Shown piece by piece: positions 16,012-25,701 of a DNA stretch of 41,690 nucleotides. A program made the translations under genes and the position numbers. A model generated the notes under the pieces. That model was not told where the DNA came from, made no database searches, and saw nothing but the letters and a program-made list of their open reading frames with translations. The stretch spans positions 1 to 41,690 of the forward strand of contig PGYS01000010.1 in NCBI GenBank assembly GCA_002839795.1. The letters are read 5' to 3'. Position 1 is the stretch's first letter. The number at the start of each line of letters is the position of its first letter. This DNA is from Ignavibacteriae bacterium HGW-Ignavibacteriae-3 (GTDB taxonomy: Bacteria > Bacteroidota > Ignavibacteria > Ignavibacteriales > Melioribacteraceae).

Positions 16012-16743
16012 TCAATTATTCTCCGGCCGATGAACAGTCCAGGCTTCTTTTGCATTTCGAATTTTTTTCCTGTCCCGGTTCCAAATCACTTTTTGATACG
16101 GGCGCCATAAATAACTTAAAGGAAATACAAGGAAGTGTACTAGTCTTGTAAACGGTACAATTAAAATAATCAGGAAGCCTGTTATAATATGCAGCTGAAC
16201 AACGAGGGGGAGCATAAAGACAGCATCCACTTTCGGAGTAAAGGTAAATAATGATTTAAGATATGGAGAAATGACAATTGCAAACCACGAAGAACCCCAT
16301 CGGTATCCGTAAGCAACCCATAATCCCAAAAATATTTGGATCAGCAGAAGAATTTCCAGAATGATATCCATGTAATTAGTGACTACTCTTATGCGCGCGC
16401 TGCTGAGTCTCCGGTAAAGGAGATTTATCAAACCAATAAAAGCCATTATTCCGAAAGTAAACGCTGAAATTTCAAGAATGAACAATCTCAAAGGCTGTTG
16501 ATTCCACAGAAGAATTGACTGCGGAATTAAGAATGCGATGAGATGGCCGAAGAAAATAATTACAATGCCCCAATGAAAAAGAAGCGAGCCCCAAAAAAGT
16601 TTTCTTGTTTCCAAAAATTGCGACGATAACGATGAGTATCCGAATTTAAGAGAGCGATATCGATATACAGTGCCGATAACAAATACGATTATAGCGATAT
16701 AGGGCAAAGCTATAAAAAAGAAATTATTTAACAAGTCCATCAT
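16012..16743 (-). CDS. narI: Respiratory nitrate reductase gamma subunit (cytochrome b)
   Basis: The 243-residue membrane subunit has five hydrophobic helices and oxidises quinol, passing electrons to NarH. The four heme b ligands are in place: H57 and H67 (FHWGIVIIFFGH) and H185 and H203 (LHIITGF, LVHFL), almost at the same positions as in E. coli NarI. Length is typical. It begins 6 bp after narJ, and the tandem ATGs at the start make the first or second Met equally possible. It anchors the NarGH dimer at the cytoplasmic membrane. Confidence 0.95.
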   Translation of the reverse strand: MMDLLNNFFFIALPYIAIIVFVIGTVYRYRSLKFGYSSLSSQFLETRKLFWGSLLFHWGIVIIFFGHLIAFLIPQSILLWNQQPLRLFILEISAFTFGIMAFIGLINLLYRRLSSARIRVVTNYMDIILEILLLIQIFLGLWVAYGYRWGSSWFAIVISPYLKSLFTFTPKVDAVFMLPLVVQLHIITGFLIILIVPFTRLVHFLVFPLSYLWRPYQKVIWNRDRKKIRNAKEAWTVHRPENN

Positions 16744-16749
16744 ACCTTC

Positions 16750-17412
16750 CTAACTTTGAATTTTTAATTCGTTAGAAATTTCATGTGAAAAAGTTGTTCC
16801 GTCTATCATCCCGGAATGATTTTCCTGAAAATCTGACGTAAGAACTTCAAGCAGCGCCAGTAAAGGCCATTTGTAAGCTTTGCCGTTATTTTCTTCCTGA
16901 GTGATCAATGTCTTATGATGTTTCTCATAGATATCATTTTTTTTGTGAATCTTTTCGTTCTCAAATTCACCGATTATTTTTTTTAGAGCCGGAATAATTA
17001 TCAAGAAGATCAGATCGTTTTTAAAGTCGTCGTCATTTACTCTTACCAGGAGCCTCAAAAGGTTTGGAAGGTGATCGGCCAGTTCTGTGCCGCAATCATT
17101 GTTTGTTTTTTTATGCTCGTTATTAAGATTAACCAGAAGTTCGCCTCTTTTATAATCGTCGCCGAATAATACGTAGCCAGCATCAAGGGTTGTTAACGCC
17201 TGAACATCAAATGAACGTGTGTAAATCTCTTCCCATTGCCGGAGCGGTATGCTGTTAATTATTGATGTGAATTCAGCCAAATATTTTGCTGCGGTTGGAT
17301 AATGGCCATCTAAAAATTTTTGAGCATTTTCAGTCTTAAAACGCAGTTCTTCAATTGGATACACAAATAAATCTGCAAGCAGTAAATAATGGTTAATTGG
17401 TCTGTAATTCAT
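16750..17412 (-). CDS. narJ: Nitrate reductase assembly chaperone NarJ
   Basis: The 220-residue soluble protein belongs to the TorD/DmsD/NarJ chaperone fold. The N-terminal YRPINHYLLLADLFVYP and the central region TLDAGYVLFGDDYKRGELLVNL (residues about 74-95) match NarJ, which holds apo-NarG for molybdenum cofactor insertion and membrane docking. It follows narH by 2 bp and precedes narI by 6 bp, the standard narGHJI order. Sequence drift is high in this family, so the call rests on position as well as motif. Confidence 0.9.
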   Translation of the reverse strand: MNYRPINHYLLLADLFVYPIEELRFKTENAQKFLDGHYPTAAKYLAEFTSIINSIPLRQWEEIYTRSFDVQALTTLDAGYVLFGDDYKRGELLVNLNNEHKKTNNDCGTELADHLPNLLRLLVRVNDDDFKNDLIFLIIIPALKKIIGEFENEKIHKKNDIYEKHHKTLITQEENNGKAYKWPLLALLEVLTSDFQENHSGMIDGTTFSHEISNELKIQS

Positions 17413-17414
17413 GG

Positions 17415-18968
17415 TTATAAGCCCCTTGTGGGAGATTCTTTAAAACCGAAACCGCTAGAACCCTTAGCGTCACCGGTGTTCTCAAGCATTTCGATGGCCT
17501 GCTCTCTGTGAGCCGGGGGAATATTAAAGCGATCGTCAAACTTCGCCAGAGAAGTCAAATAAAAAATATCATCAGCCATTTTAGAAGTTAATCCAACATC
17601 GCTCAGAGCTTTTTGAGAAAATTCGCTGTTGATATCGCCTACGGTAACGTTTCTTCTGTGGACACGAACCGCCAACTGTTTTTTGAGAACTTCTTTAATT
17701 TTACTTTCATTGCCCGCGCCGAACATGTTAGCAAGATATTTTAATGGAAATCTCGACTGTTCAATGGTTCCCCACAAGGAATTTGTGGAAGTATCATAGA
17801 GAGTGTTTTTATTCCAGAATTTTGCGATCGGATCGAGTTTGCCTGATTGCGCACTGTTATCGGCATCGCTCAGGGTCGCCATTACGGGCAATAAGGAAGG
17901 GATATAAAACAGCATAGGCAATGTTCTGTATTCGGCATGCAATGGCAGGCCTAATCCCCACTCTTTTACAAATTTATATACAGGTGATGTTTGAGCCGCT
18001 TGTATGGTAGAATCCGCTATACCATTGTCTTTGGCTTTCTGAATTACATTCTCATCGAAAGGATCCAGAATTAATTCCAATTGCCTGTCTATCAATTCAT
18101 CTTCCGGCGCGGAAGCCGCTTCCTGAATTCTGTCAGCATCGTATAGCAATACACCAAGATACCGGATTCTACCGACACAGGAATGCATGCACGCAGGAGC
18201 CAGGCCGGCCTCCAAACGGGGATAACATAAAATGCATTTTTCGGACTTGCCTGTACTCCAGTTATAATATGATTTTTTATAAGGGCACGCCGTAACGCAC
18301 ATTCGCCAGGCGCGGCAAACCTGCTGATTGATAAGAACAACTCCATCCTCGCCGCGTTTGTAAATTGCACCGGAAGGACATGAAGCAACACAAGCCGGAT
18401 TAAGACAGTGATTGCAAATTCTGGGAAGATAGAACATTGCCATTTTCTCCAGCTGGAACATGGCTTCTTTTTCGGAGGGCGATAGATGTTCAAGATTTGG
18501 ATCCCGACGGGCAAATTCCGGTGTCCCGCTCAAATCGTCATCCCAATTAGGTCCGCTTTTTATGTCAATTGGTTTTCCGGTGATTAATGATACCGGGCGT
18601 GCGGTCGGTTGATCATTGCCTTTGGGAGATTCGATAAGATCCAGATATTTGTATGTCCAGGGTTCGTAATAATCCTCAAGCGAAGGCATATATGGATTGT
18701 GGAAAATATTTAACAATCCTTTGTATTTACCGGAGCCTCTCAGTGAAAGTTTCTGATCATCACTTTTTTTCCAGCCGCCCTTATAAATATTTTGATCTTC
18801 CCACTTTGTCGGAAAACCAGTGCCGGGTTTGGTCTCAACATTATTCCACCACATATACTCTGCGCCTTTTCTATCAGTCCAGATATTTTTACATGCGATA
18901 GAACAGGTGTGACATCCTATACACTTGTCCAAATGAAAAAGCATGGCGACCTGTGATCTTACATCCAT
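17415..18968 (-). CDS. narH: Respiratory nitrate reductase beta subunit (Fe-S)
   Basis: The 517-residue electron-transfer subunit carries four cysteine clusters: C16/C19/C22/C26; C185/C188/C193/C197; C218/W221/C224/C228; and C245/C248/C260/C264. The tryptophan W221 in CRAWRMC replaces a cysteine, the mark of the [3Fe-4S] centre of NarH. It relays electrons from NarI heme to NarG at the cytoplasmic face. Length is typical. It lies 47 bp after narG and is coupled to narJ with 2 bp between. Confidence 0.96.
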   Translation of the reverse strand: MDVRSQVAMLFHLDKCIGCHTCSIACKNIWTDRKGAEYMWWNNVETKPGTGFPTKWEDQNIYKGGWKKSDDQKLSLRGSGKYKGLLNIFHNPYMPSLEDYYEPWTYKYLDLIESPKGNDQPTARPVSLITGKPIDIKSGPNWDDDLSGTPEFARRDPNLEHLSPSEKEAMFQLEKMAMFYLPRICNHCLNPACVASCPSGAIYKRGEDGVVLINQQVCRAWRMCVTACPYKKSYYNWSTGKSEKCILCYPRLEAGLAPACMHSCVGRIRYLGVLLYDADRIQEAASAPEDELIDRQLELILDPFDENVIQKAKDNGIADSTIQAAQTSPVYKFVKEWGLGLPLHAEYRTLPMLFYIPSLLPVMATLSDADNSAQSGKLDPIAKFWNKNTLYDTSTNSLWGTIEQSRFPLKYLANMFGAGNESKIKEVLKKQLAVRVHRRNVTVGDINSEFSQKALSDVGLTSKMADDIFYLTSLAKFDDRFNIPPAHREQAIEMLENTGDAKGSSGFGFKESPTRGL

Positions 18969-19015
18969 TTTGTCAACCGTATTTGTTTAATAAAATATTT
19001 TCTTAAACGTTATAA

Positions 19016-22000
19016 TTAAAATTCCACAACAGTCATTTTTTTAATAATCACGTGTGTATCCCGGTTCGGCGCCGTCGGACCCCAATAGTTAAAGTGATAG
19101 GAAAATTGGCCGTATCCGCCTGCAAGTAAATTTGGTTTCAAATGAGTTCTTGTTACGCTGTTGTTTCCGCCCGCCCGTTTGTTTCCGCGCATCTGAGATT
19201 TAGGAATTGTGATTGTCCTTTCCACCGTGTGATAAACAATGCATACACCTTTTGGAATTCGCGAGCTTACAACAGCTCTGGTGCAGTAAACGCCGTTATC
19301 ATTCAGCACTTCAACCCAATCATTATCTTTGATACCCAATTCCTCAGCATCCTCTTCACTAAGCCAGCATGGTTCACACCCTCTTGAAAGAGTTAGCATT
19401 CGCAAATTGTCCATGTAAGTTGAATGGATGTGCCATTTGCCGTGGGGAGTTAAACAATTCAAAACTTTTGCGTTACCATCCTTTAGTGTTTCTTTCAACT
19501 CACCGAAGACTTCCGGCTTGGGAGATGGTTTATACGTCGGAAGATGTTCTCCGAATGCTATGTACATTTCATGGTCTAAATAGAAATGCTGTCTACCGGT
19601 TAAAGTTCTCCATGGAACCAATCTTTCAACATTATATGTAAACGCCGAATAAGCTCTTCCATTGTTCATCAATCCCGACCAGACCGGAGATGTATTATAT
19701 CGTTTGGGTTGTGCCTGTAAATCTTTAAAAGTCATTCTAACATCTCTGCTTCCGTCTGCGATATCAGTGAGAGTCAAACCGGTTTTCGACTCCATGTATT
19801 TGTATGCGCGGTGTGTCAGATCTCCGTTCGTAAGAGAGGAGAGATGAAGCACTGCATTTGCCGCAGAAACATCATTCTTCAAAGATGGATAAACTATGCC
19901 GTCAATATTTTCAACCGGGAAATAATTTGAATCAAGCATTTCATCATAATAATCAGCGCATTGATAATGATTCCCGTGCGCGCTCATACCTTTCTTTTTG
20001 ATGTTTGGACCAAGAGAAATAAATTTATCATAGATCTTAGTGTAGTCTCTGTCAACGATTGCAATCTTATGCATCGTCTTTCCCGGAACGGCTTCGCATT
20101 CACCAAGGTACCAGTCCTTTATTGTCGGTTGACTGATTTCGTCGGCGGAATCATGCGAGAGAGGAAGAGTAACAATATCACGCTTTGTTTCCCGGAAATG
20201 TTTCCGGGCTGTTTTACTTGTCTCAAGGGCAATGTTTCTAAAAATCTCCCAATCAGACTTCGATTCCCATACGGGAGCGATCGCAGCCGATAAGGGATGA
20301 ATAAAAGAATGCATATCAGTGCTATTCAAATCGTTTTTCTCATACCATGAAGCCGCGGGTAAAACTATGTCAGAATAGAGCGCTGATGAATCCATCCGGA
20401 AATTTAAATCCACGACAAGGTCCATCTTTCCGACGGGGGCAATATCATGCCATTTCAATTCTTCGGTTTTTTCTTCGTTATCTTTCGCAATTAAATTTGA
20501 ATGGGTTCCCAAATAATGTTTTAGCGCATATTCGTGTCCTTTCATACTTCCGGATATTGCGTTTCCTCTCCAGATAATCCAGACGCGGGGGAAATTTGTT
20601 TCTGCTTCCGGATCTCCGATCGCATATTCAATCTCTTTTGTTTTCAGTTTTTCAAGAATAATTTTTTTTAATTGTTCCGGATCGTCGGTTTTTGCTTCAC
20701 GGCTTAAATCAAGAGTGTTCTTATTGAACTGCGGATAAAAGGGCATCCACCCCATTCGAACGGATTTTAAAATTAAATCCGCCATGTGCTTTCTTGTAAG
20801 ATCATTATCGGGGGCTGTGTTGTACTTGGATGTAAGACCGTCATAACGGTATTGACATGTATTGATATAATGCCAGATAGGGGTTTGCTGCAGCCGGGAC
20901 GCATCGACCCAGTCTTTTGCAAACGCAATCGTTGCCCAGGAATCAGTCGGAGCCAGTTTCTCCTGACCAACGTAGTGATTTAATCCGCCGCCATTTTTTC
21001 CGACGCATCCGCAGAGCATTAAAGCCATTATGCCCGCGCGGTACATTAAATTATTATGGTACCAGTGATTCACGCCGGCCCCGATGATAATCATGCACTT
21101 ACCCTGGGTGTTGCTGGCGGTTTCAGCCCATTCTCTCGCAAAGCTTATAACATTTTTAGAATCAACTCCTGTGAATATTTCCTGCCATGCCGGAGTATAT
21201 GAGGAATCTTTATCATTGTAGTCTTTAGGGTAATCACCGCCGAGATTCCGTTCAATTCCATATTGTGCCATTGTTAAATCATAAACAGTTGTTACCGGAA
21301 TCTTTTTTCCTTCAACAGTTTTGATAAAATTAACCGGCACGCCCCGTAATTTTTTCATGTTCAGGCCATATTCAACAAATTCAACCTGCAGAACTTCATC
21401 ATGTTTATCAATCAAGCTAAGGCACGGGTCGTATGCCAGGTTATCGGTTGAATTTTCATATTTGAGATTCCAGTTGCCTTGTTCAGAATCCCATCTGTGT
21501 CCCATTCCGCCCTTCGGTACAACAAATTTTCCGGTTAGGGAATCGATATTTAAAAATTTCCATTCGCCGTTGGGTATATCCGCGTATTGAGATATTTGAT
21601 TTGCCCTAAGAAGTTTGCCCGGTTTGTAAACATTCTGCTCTTCAACAAGTTCGACCAGATAAGGAGAATCTGTATATTTTTTTACATAATCTATGAAGTA
21701 TGGATTTTTATTTTCGTGATGAAACTCTTTAAGAATTACATGAGTTACAGCCATCCAGAAAGCGCCATCGCTTCCGGCATGAAGCGGAACCCATTGATCA
21801 GCATATTTTGCAACCTGGCTGAAATCGGGAGAGAATACAATTGCCTTTGTTCCGTTATGCCGCGACTCGGCAAAAAAATGGCAGTCAGGTGTCCTGGTCA
21901 TATTAAGATTTGCGCCCATCACTGCGATCATTTTAGAATTGTACCAGTCCGCGCTTTCGCATACATCCGTCTGTTCGCCCCAGATTTCAGGAGAGGCATT

Positions 22001-22633
22001 CGGAAGATCACAATACCAATCGTAAAAACTAAGATTAACGCCGCCGAAGAGCTGCAAGAATCTGCTTCCGCCGGCATAGCTTAACATAGACATTGCCGGA
22101 ATCGGAGAAAAGCCGATAACACGGTCGGGCCCGTATTTTTTCGCAGTGTAAATATTTGCGGCTGCAATAATTTCCAATGCTTCTTCCCAGCTCGTCCTTC
22201 TGAATCCGCCCTTGCCCCGGGCCTGCTGGTACTCTTTTCTTTTTTCGGGATCGTTCTGAATTCTTTCCCAGGCCAAAAAAGAATCACCCGTTTTTAGTTT
22301 TGCTTCACGGTAAGCATCTATTAATACACCGCGGATGAGGGGATATTTTATTCTTAACGGACTGTAGAGATACCATGAGAAAGAAATCCCTCTCTGACAT
22401 CCTCTCGGTTCATATGGAGGCAAACCTTCTTCGAGTAAAGGATAATCCAGTTGCTGGGTTTCCCAGACAACGATTCCGTCCTTAACGTGAATCTGCCAGG
22501 AACATCCGCCTGTACAGTTTACACCATGAGTGCTGCGCACAACTTTATCATGTTGAAATCTGTTTCTATAAAACTCTTCCCACTTTCTGGTATCCGGCGA
22601 AATGATGTCTCTAATCCAGCTCATTTTATTCAC
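19016..22633 (-). CDS. narG: Respiratory nitrate reductase alpha subunit (molybdenum)
   Basis: The 1205-residue Mo-bisPGD catalytic subunit reduces nitrate to nitrite. The FS0 cluster ligands are H36, C40, C44 and C79 ([19 protein letters not shown]). The Mo-coordinating aspartate is D229 in SADWYNS, aligning with E. coli D222. No twin-arginine signal is present, so the active site faces the cytoplasm as in classical NarG. The frame starts at GTG 22633, but the ATG three codons later (22624) is as likely. It begins 11 bp after the upstream cytochrome gene. No molybdenum cofactor synthesis genes are seen in the window, so the cofactor must come from elsewhere in the genome. Confidence 0.97.
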   Translation of the reverse strand: MNKMSWIRDIISPDTRKWEEFYRNRFQHDKVVRSTHGVNCTGGCSWQIHVKDGIVVWETQQLDYPLLEEGLPPYEPRGCQRGISFSWYLYSPLRIKYPLIRGVLIDAYREAKLKTGDSFLAWERIQNDPEKRKEYQQARGKGGFRRTSWEEALEIIAAANIYTAKKYGPDRVIGFSPIPAMSMLSYAGGSRFLQLFGGVNLSFYDWYCDLPNASPEIWGEQTDVCESADWYNSKMIAVMGANLNMTRTPDCHFFAESRHNGTKAIVFSPDFSQVAKYADQWVPLHAGSDGAFWMAVTHVILKEFHHENKNPYFIDYVKKYTDSPYLVELVEEQNVYKPGKLLRANQISQYADIPNGEWKFLNIDSLTGKFVVPKGGMGHRWDSEQGNWNLKYENSTDNLAYDPCLSLIDKHDEVLQVEFVEYGLNMKKLRGVPVNFIKTVEGKKIPVTTVYDLTMAQYGIERNLGGDYPKDYNDKDSSYTPAWQEIFTGVDSKNVISFAREWAETASNTQGKCMIIIGAGVNHWYHNNLMYRAGIMALMLCGCVGKNGGGLNHYVGQEKLAPTDSWATIAFAKDWVDASRLQQTPIWHYINTCQYRYDGLTSKYNTAPDNDLTRKHMADLILKSVRMGWMPFYPQFNKNTLDLSREAKTDDPEQLKKIILEKLKTKEIEYAIGDPEAETNFPRVWIIWRGNAISGSMKGHEYALKHYLGTHSNLIAKDNEEKTEELKWHDIAPVGKMDLVVDLNFRMDSSALYSDIVLPAASWYEKNDLNSTDMHSFIHPLSAAIAPVWESKSDWEIFRNIALETSKTARKHFRETKRDIVTLPLSHDSADEISQPTIKDWYLGECEAVPGKTMHKIAIVDRDYTKIYDKFISLGPNIKKKGMSAHGNHYQCADYYDEMLDSNYFPVENIDGIVYPSLKNDVSAANAVLHLSSLTNGDLTHRAYKYMESKTGLTLTDIADGSRDVRMTFKDLQAQPKRYNTSPVWSGLMNNGRAYSAFTYNVERLVPWRTLTGRQHFYLDHEMYIAFGEHLPTYKPSPKPEVFGELKETLKDGNAKVLNCLTPHGKWHIHSTYMDNLRMLTLSRGCEPCWLSEEDAEELGIKDNDWVEVLNDNGVYCTRAVVSSRIPKGVCIVYHTVERTITIPKSQMRGNKRAGGNNSVTRTHLKPNLLAGGYGQFSYHFNYWGPTAPNRDTHVIIKKMTVVEF

Positions 22634-22644
22634 TCATTTTAAGA

Positions 22645-23469
22645 TTAATGAAAGTTGACACTCTTCTTTTTTACTCTGATCCATAGCAGCAATAAAATGA
22701 CTAACATCAAATTTGATGCAAGGGCTACTCCGATGAGCAGTGACGATTCCTTCTCTGTCTTCGGAATTATTACGGGGCCTTTCTTATCAACATAGTAAAG
22801 CAGCGCCAGCAGATTTTTGATTTCCTGATCTGTTAATTGATGGAATTGAAACGCATCCGCCATGGCAGGGAATGGCGGGTTTCTTAAAATTCCATCAATG
22901 CCTTGTGCGCCCATTCTTGAAAATGTATTCGTTAAATCTTTGGAAAGTAAGCCGCCGTTTGTAACAATCGGGTTTTCTATGTTATGACACGTCAGGCATG
23001 CGGCCCCATTGTTTGTCAATTTTGTTGTTCCGTCAAAAATGTTCAGTCCGTTTTCAATATCTACCTTCGTGATATAAGTCGCGCTGAATATCTGACTCGG
23101 TGTTCTGGTGTTTGGGCTTTGGGAATCAACGCTGTTTATTTTGATGTGTTCGAGAACAGATAGAATCTCGGCATTGCTTAAATTCTGATCCGGCATTAAA
23201 ATATTGTTATACTGGCCGAAGACCGCAACTGCAGTAGAATCGCCGGAGTTAATAAGTGTTTGAGATGAATGAATAAACTTTATTAACCAGGCCTCGTTTC
23301 TTTTTTTTGTGATATTGGATAAATCCGGTCCGATCAATTTACCCTTGCCGATGGTATGGCATGAAATACATTTCTGAGAAAAAAGTAATTCTCCCTTGTC
23401 TTGCGCAGAAAGCTCAATGTGGAAGATCACAAAAAATTGTACTAAAACAACAATTGCAATTTTACGCAT
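22645..23469 (-). CDS. Membrane-anchored diheme cytochrome c heading the nar operon (NarC-like)
   Basis: The 274-residue protein has a signal peptide (about 1-22), a first c-heme motif CISCH (34-38), a second CLTCH (158-162) and a C-terminal membrane helix (about 246-266), so two heme domains sit outside the membrane. Candidate distal methionines lie in NILMPDQN and PAMADAF. It is the first gene of the nar operon, 11 bp before narG. The arrangement cytochrome-GHJI-K1-K2 recalls the Thermus narCGHJIK cluster, where NarC is a diheme cytochrome. A role as an additional electron outlet or partner of NarI is inferred from that. AAGAAGAG precedes the ATG. Confidence 0.88.
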   Translation of the reverse strand: MRKIAIVVLVQFFVIFHIELSAQDKGELLFSQKCISCHTIGKGKLIGPDLSNITKKRNEAWLIKFIHSSQTLINSGDSTAVAVFGQYNNILMPDQNLSNAEILSVLEHIKINSVDSQSPNTRTPSQIFSATYITKVDIENGLNIFDGTTKLTNNGAACLTCHNIENPIVTNGGLLSKDLTNTFSRMGAQGIDGILRNPPFPAMADAFQFHQLTDQEIKNLLALLYYVDKKGPVIIPKTEKESSLLIGVALASNLMLVILLLLWIRVKKKSVNFH

Positions 23470-23513
23470 AACTTTTTCTCTTCTTAGGGATGAAAAAACA
23501 CCCGTATAATTCG

Positions 23514-23569
23514 GAATTTTTTATCTGATTGTAACTTAGATAATCACAGACAATGTGTCAAGTTAAATT
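23514..23569 (-). promoter_or_regulatory. Promoter and shared element of the nar operon
   Basis: On the minus strand, TTGACA (23556-23561) is followed after 17 bp by TAAGTT (23533-23538). The element ATCAGA-T-AAAAAATTC (23514-23529) comes next, spanning the likely start of transcription. The segment AATTTAACTTGACACA (23554-23569) is identical to the one before ric. An inverted repeat TTATCT...AGATAA (23521-23543, plus-strand reading) overlaps the -10. Confidence 0.7.
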
Positions 23570-23616
23570 ATTTTGATGTCCTGTTTATCCTATTTGGGGT
23601 GTTGCGGAAGGAGAGG

Positions 23617-23635
23617 GGGAAGCAAGTCGCTTCCC
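23617..23635 (-). terminator. Stem-loop between the Fe-S protein gene and the nar promoter
   Basis: Perfect arms GGGAAGC (23617-23623) and GCTTCCC (23629-23635) with a 5-nt loop lie 14 bp past the stop of the iron-sulfur protein gene. There is no T-run after it on either strand, so it may act as a weak terminator or 3' stabiliser. Confidence 0.45.
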
Positions 23636-23648
23636 GCTTAAGAAAAAG

Positions 23649-24491
23649 CTAATTAATTTGAACCGATTGAACCAATTCTCCTGTCGGACTTATAACACTT
23701 ACATTCACGGGAATTGCACTTTTAGAGATTTCGACGGCCTGTTGAGCTAATTGAGCAAGCCCGTTGCAGCACGGAACAGTCATTATAAGAACTGTAATCG
23801 ATTTGAGATTAGACTCGTTTATCATCAATAACAGTTTATCAAGATAAACCTGTTTATTGGAATCAAGTTTTGGACATGCTATAGCGAGCGATTTTCCTTT
23901 CAGAAAATCTTTATGGAAATCGGGGTAGGCAAAGGCGCAACAATCCGCAGCGAGAAGAAGATCTGAATTTTTAAAAAACTGGGCTTGCGGAGAAACCAGA
24001 TGAAGCTGCACCGGCCATTGCCTTAAATGAGAAACGCGTGCGCCATTTTCATCCGCGGATTTATCTGTCTGTTTAAATGTTAATTCTTGTGAACCGGGAC
24101 AGCCACTGTGGGCTTGTTTTTCTACAGACTCTCTACCTGAAAGGGGATTTTCAATTCCCTTTTCGCGCAGAAATTCCAGCGCCTCCGTTAGGTATTCAAA
24201 CTCCTCATGATCGCGCAGGTGCTTCAGGTGTGCAATAATTACGTTTGTTCCGCCTTTCATGATATAATCCATTACCTTCCTTTCATCGTACGGTTCGGCT
24301 TCGCGTTCTTCGATTGTTAATGCACCCGGAGGGCAGTTTCCAAGGCACGCCCCCAGACCGTCGCAGAAAAGGTCGCTTATTAATCTTGCCTTCCCGTCAA
24401 TTATCTGAAGGGCTCCTTCGTGGCACTCCGGAACGCAATTTCCGCATCCGTCGCACTTTTCTTCATCTATTTTAATGATTTTACGTATCAT
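23649..24491 (-). CDS. Ferredoxin-like 4Fe-4S protein with extra cysteine-rich domain
   Basis: The 280-residue soluble protein starts with a two-cluster ferredoxin domain. The first set is complete (C13/C16/C19/C23). In the second, C43, C49 and C53 are present but the position of the second cysteine is L46 (CDGLGAC), so this site would hold a [3Fe-4S] or altered cluster. Further cysteine motifs follow: SGCPGS (about 128), ADCCAF (about 192) and VPCCNG (about 245). The pattern resembles iron-sulfur proteins often found beside hybrid-cluster-protein or NO-stress genes; the reaction is unknown. The gene stands alone between nar and the divergent nrf operon, and its promoter shares the element seen before ric and nar. 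Confidence 0.75.
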   Translation of the reverse strand: MIRKIIKIDEEKCDGCGNCVPECHEGALQIIDGKARLISDLFCDGLGACLGNCPPGALTIEEREAEPYDERKVMDYIMKGGTNVIIAHLKHLRDHEEFEYLTEALEFLREKGIENPLSGRESVEKQAHSGCPGSQELTFKQTDKSADENGARVSHLRQWPVQLHLVSPQAQFFKNSDLLLAADCCAFAYPDFHKDFLKGKSLAIACPKLDSNKQVYLDKLLLMINESNLKSITVLIMTVPCCNGLAQLAQQAVEISKSAIPVNVSVISPTGELVQSVQIN

Positions 24492-24513
24492 ATATTTTCC
24501 GATTTGATAAACA

Positions 24514-24560
24514 GAATTTTTTTTCTGATATTAATATATCAATATTTTGTCTTTTGTCAA
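24514..24560 (-). promoter_or_regulatory. Promoter and shared element of the Fe-S protein gene
   Basis: On the minus strand, TTGACA (24555-24560) is followed 25 bp downstream by ATCAGA-A-AAAAAATTC (24514-24529), the third copy of the element. A TATTAA lies 18 bp after the -35. Around it, TGATAT...ATATCA forms a short inverted repeat. Confidence 0.62.
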
Positions 24561-24580
24561 AGCAGGCTTCAGTATATAAT
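24554..24580 (+). promoter_or_regulatory. Possible promoter of the polyferredoxin-nrfHA operon
   Basis: On the plus strand a perfect TATAAT (24575-24580) lies 26 bp before the ATG of the polyferredoxin gene. The best -35 is TTGTCA (24554-24559) at a short 15-bp spacing, or the TTTTGT just upstream at 17 bp. It overlaps the divergent -35, so the two promoters may compete or share an activator. Confidence 0.35.
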
Positions 24581-24606
24581 TAAAAAGTAAAATTGAAAGC
24601 ATTCTA

Positions 24607-25701
24607 ATGAGTACGAAATATATTAAGAATAAAGACAAATCTGTCCAGATAGTAAGATTTGTAGTACAAATCGCGTTTTCTTTATTGTGTATATGGATTG
24701 GCATTGAGTTCTCGCAGTTCATTGCATATCTGGAATCGAATGGCGTGCGGCCATTTCATCATAGACCTCCCGGTGTTGAGGGCTTCCTGCCGATCAGCGC
24801 CCTGATGAGCGTCGTATATTTTTTCCAGACAGGAATTGTACATCCCGTTCACCCGGCTGGATTTTTTATTTTTCTTGCGATAGTCGGCGTGTCGCTGGTT
24901 TTTGGAAAAGCGTTCTGCAGCTGGTTATGCCCGGTGGGATTTCTTTCGGAATTGGTTGGAGACTTCGGTGACAAAGTATGGAAAAAAATATTTAAGAGGA
25001 GATTCAAACTTCCTCGTCTGCTGGACTATCCCCTGCGTTCGTTAAAATACCTGCTTCTCGCGTTTTTTGCATTCGCAATTTTTTCAATGACAGAAACCGC
25101 GTTGGCGTATTTTTTAAGTGATACTTACAATATCGTCTCAGACGTTAAAATGTATTATTTCTTTGCAAATATTTCCAGGTTTTCATTAATTGTTATCGGA
25201 ATTTTGTTCTTCCTATCGATTGTTGTCAGGAATTTCTGGTGCAGATATTTATGTCCCTATGGTGCTCTGCTTGGGATAGCCGGTCTCCTGAGTCCAAATA
25301 AAATAAGAAGAGATGCGGTAAATTGTATCGACTGCGGATTATGTACCAAAGCATGTCCTTCGTTCATAAAAGTTGACAAGGTTATAACAGTAAGGTCGGA
25401 TGAATGTACGTCATGTCTAAACTGCGTTGATGTCTGCCCCGTAGAAGACACTCTTTATGTAAGAAGTTTTATTGGCAAGAAAAAAATATCAAAAAAATTA
25501 ATTGCCGCCGGGGTGATAATGATTTTTGTTGCGATAACGGGATTCGGCATGATCAGCGGGAACTGGCATAATAAAGTACCACCACAAGAATATCTAAGGA
25601 TTCACAAAGATCTGGATGCCATCGGGCATCCGACAAGTACTTCCGACATCAAAGAACTAAACCGATCTGTAGAGAAAGGAAGAATAGATGGAGAAAAATA
25701 A
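24607..25701 (+). CDS. NapH-like membrane polyferredoxin
   Basis: The 364-residue protein has five to six membrane helices. Two cytoplasm-facing CxxxCP motifs (C104-C108 in CSWLCP and C212-C216 in CRYLCPYG) are hallmarks of the NapH/NosR/RnfE group. Two [4Fe-4S] sites follow (C240/C243/C246/C250 and C267/C270/C273/C277), then a final helix (about 300-320). Such proteins pass electrons from quinol across or out of the membrane to periplasmic reductases. It overlaps nrfH by 14 bp, so a role in feeding the NrfHA pair is likely but unproven. ATG start at 24607. Confidence 0.85.
   Translation: MSTKYIKNKDKSVQIVRFVVQIAFSLLCIWIGIEFSQFIAYLESNGVRPFHHRPPGVEGFLPISALMSVVYFFQTGIVHPVHPAGFFIFLAIVGVSLVFGKAFCSWLCPVGFLSELVGDFGDKVWKKIFKRRFKLPRLLDYPLRSLKYLLLAFFAFAIFSMTETALAYFLSDTYNIVSDVKMYYFFANISRFSLIVIGILFFLSIVVRNFWCRYLCPYGALLGIAGLLSPNKIRRDAVNCIDCGLCTKACPSFIKVDKVITVRSDECTSCLNCVDVCPVEDTLYVRSFIGKKKISKKLIAAGVIMIFVAITGFGMISGNWHNKVPPQEYLRIHKDLDAIGHPTSTSDIKELNRSVEKGRIDGEK

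Noticed and set aside
23514-23569. FNR/DNR box (TTGAT-N4-ATCAA) in the shared promoters
   Set aside because: Inverted TGAT/ATCA-like pieces occur, but with different spacings in each promoter and never with the N4 spacing. Only the downstream half is conserved.
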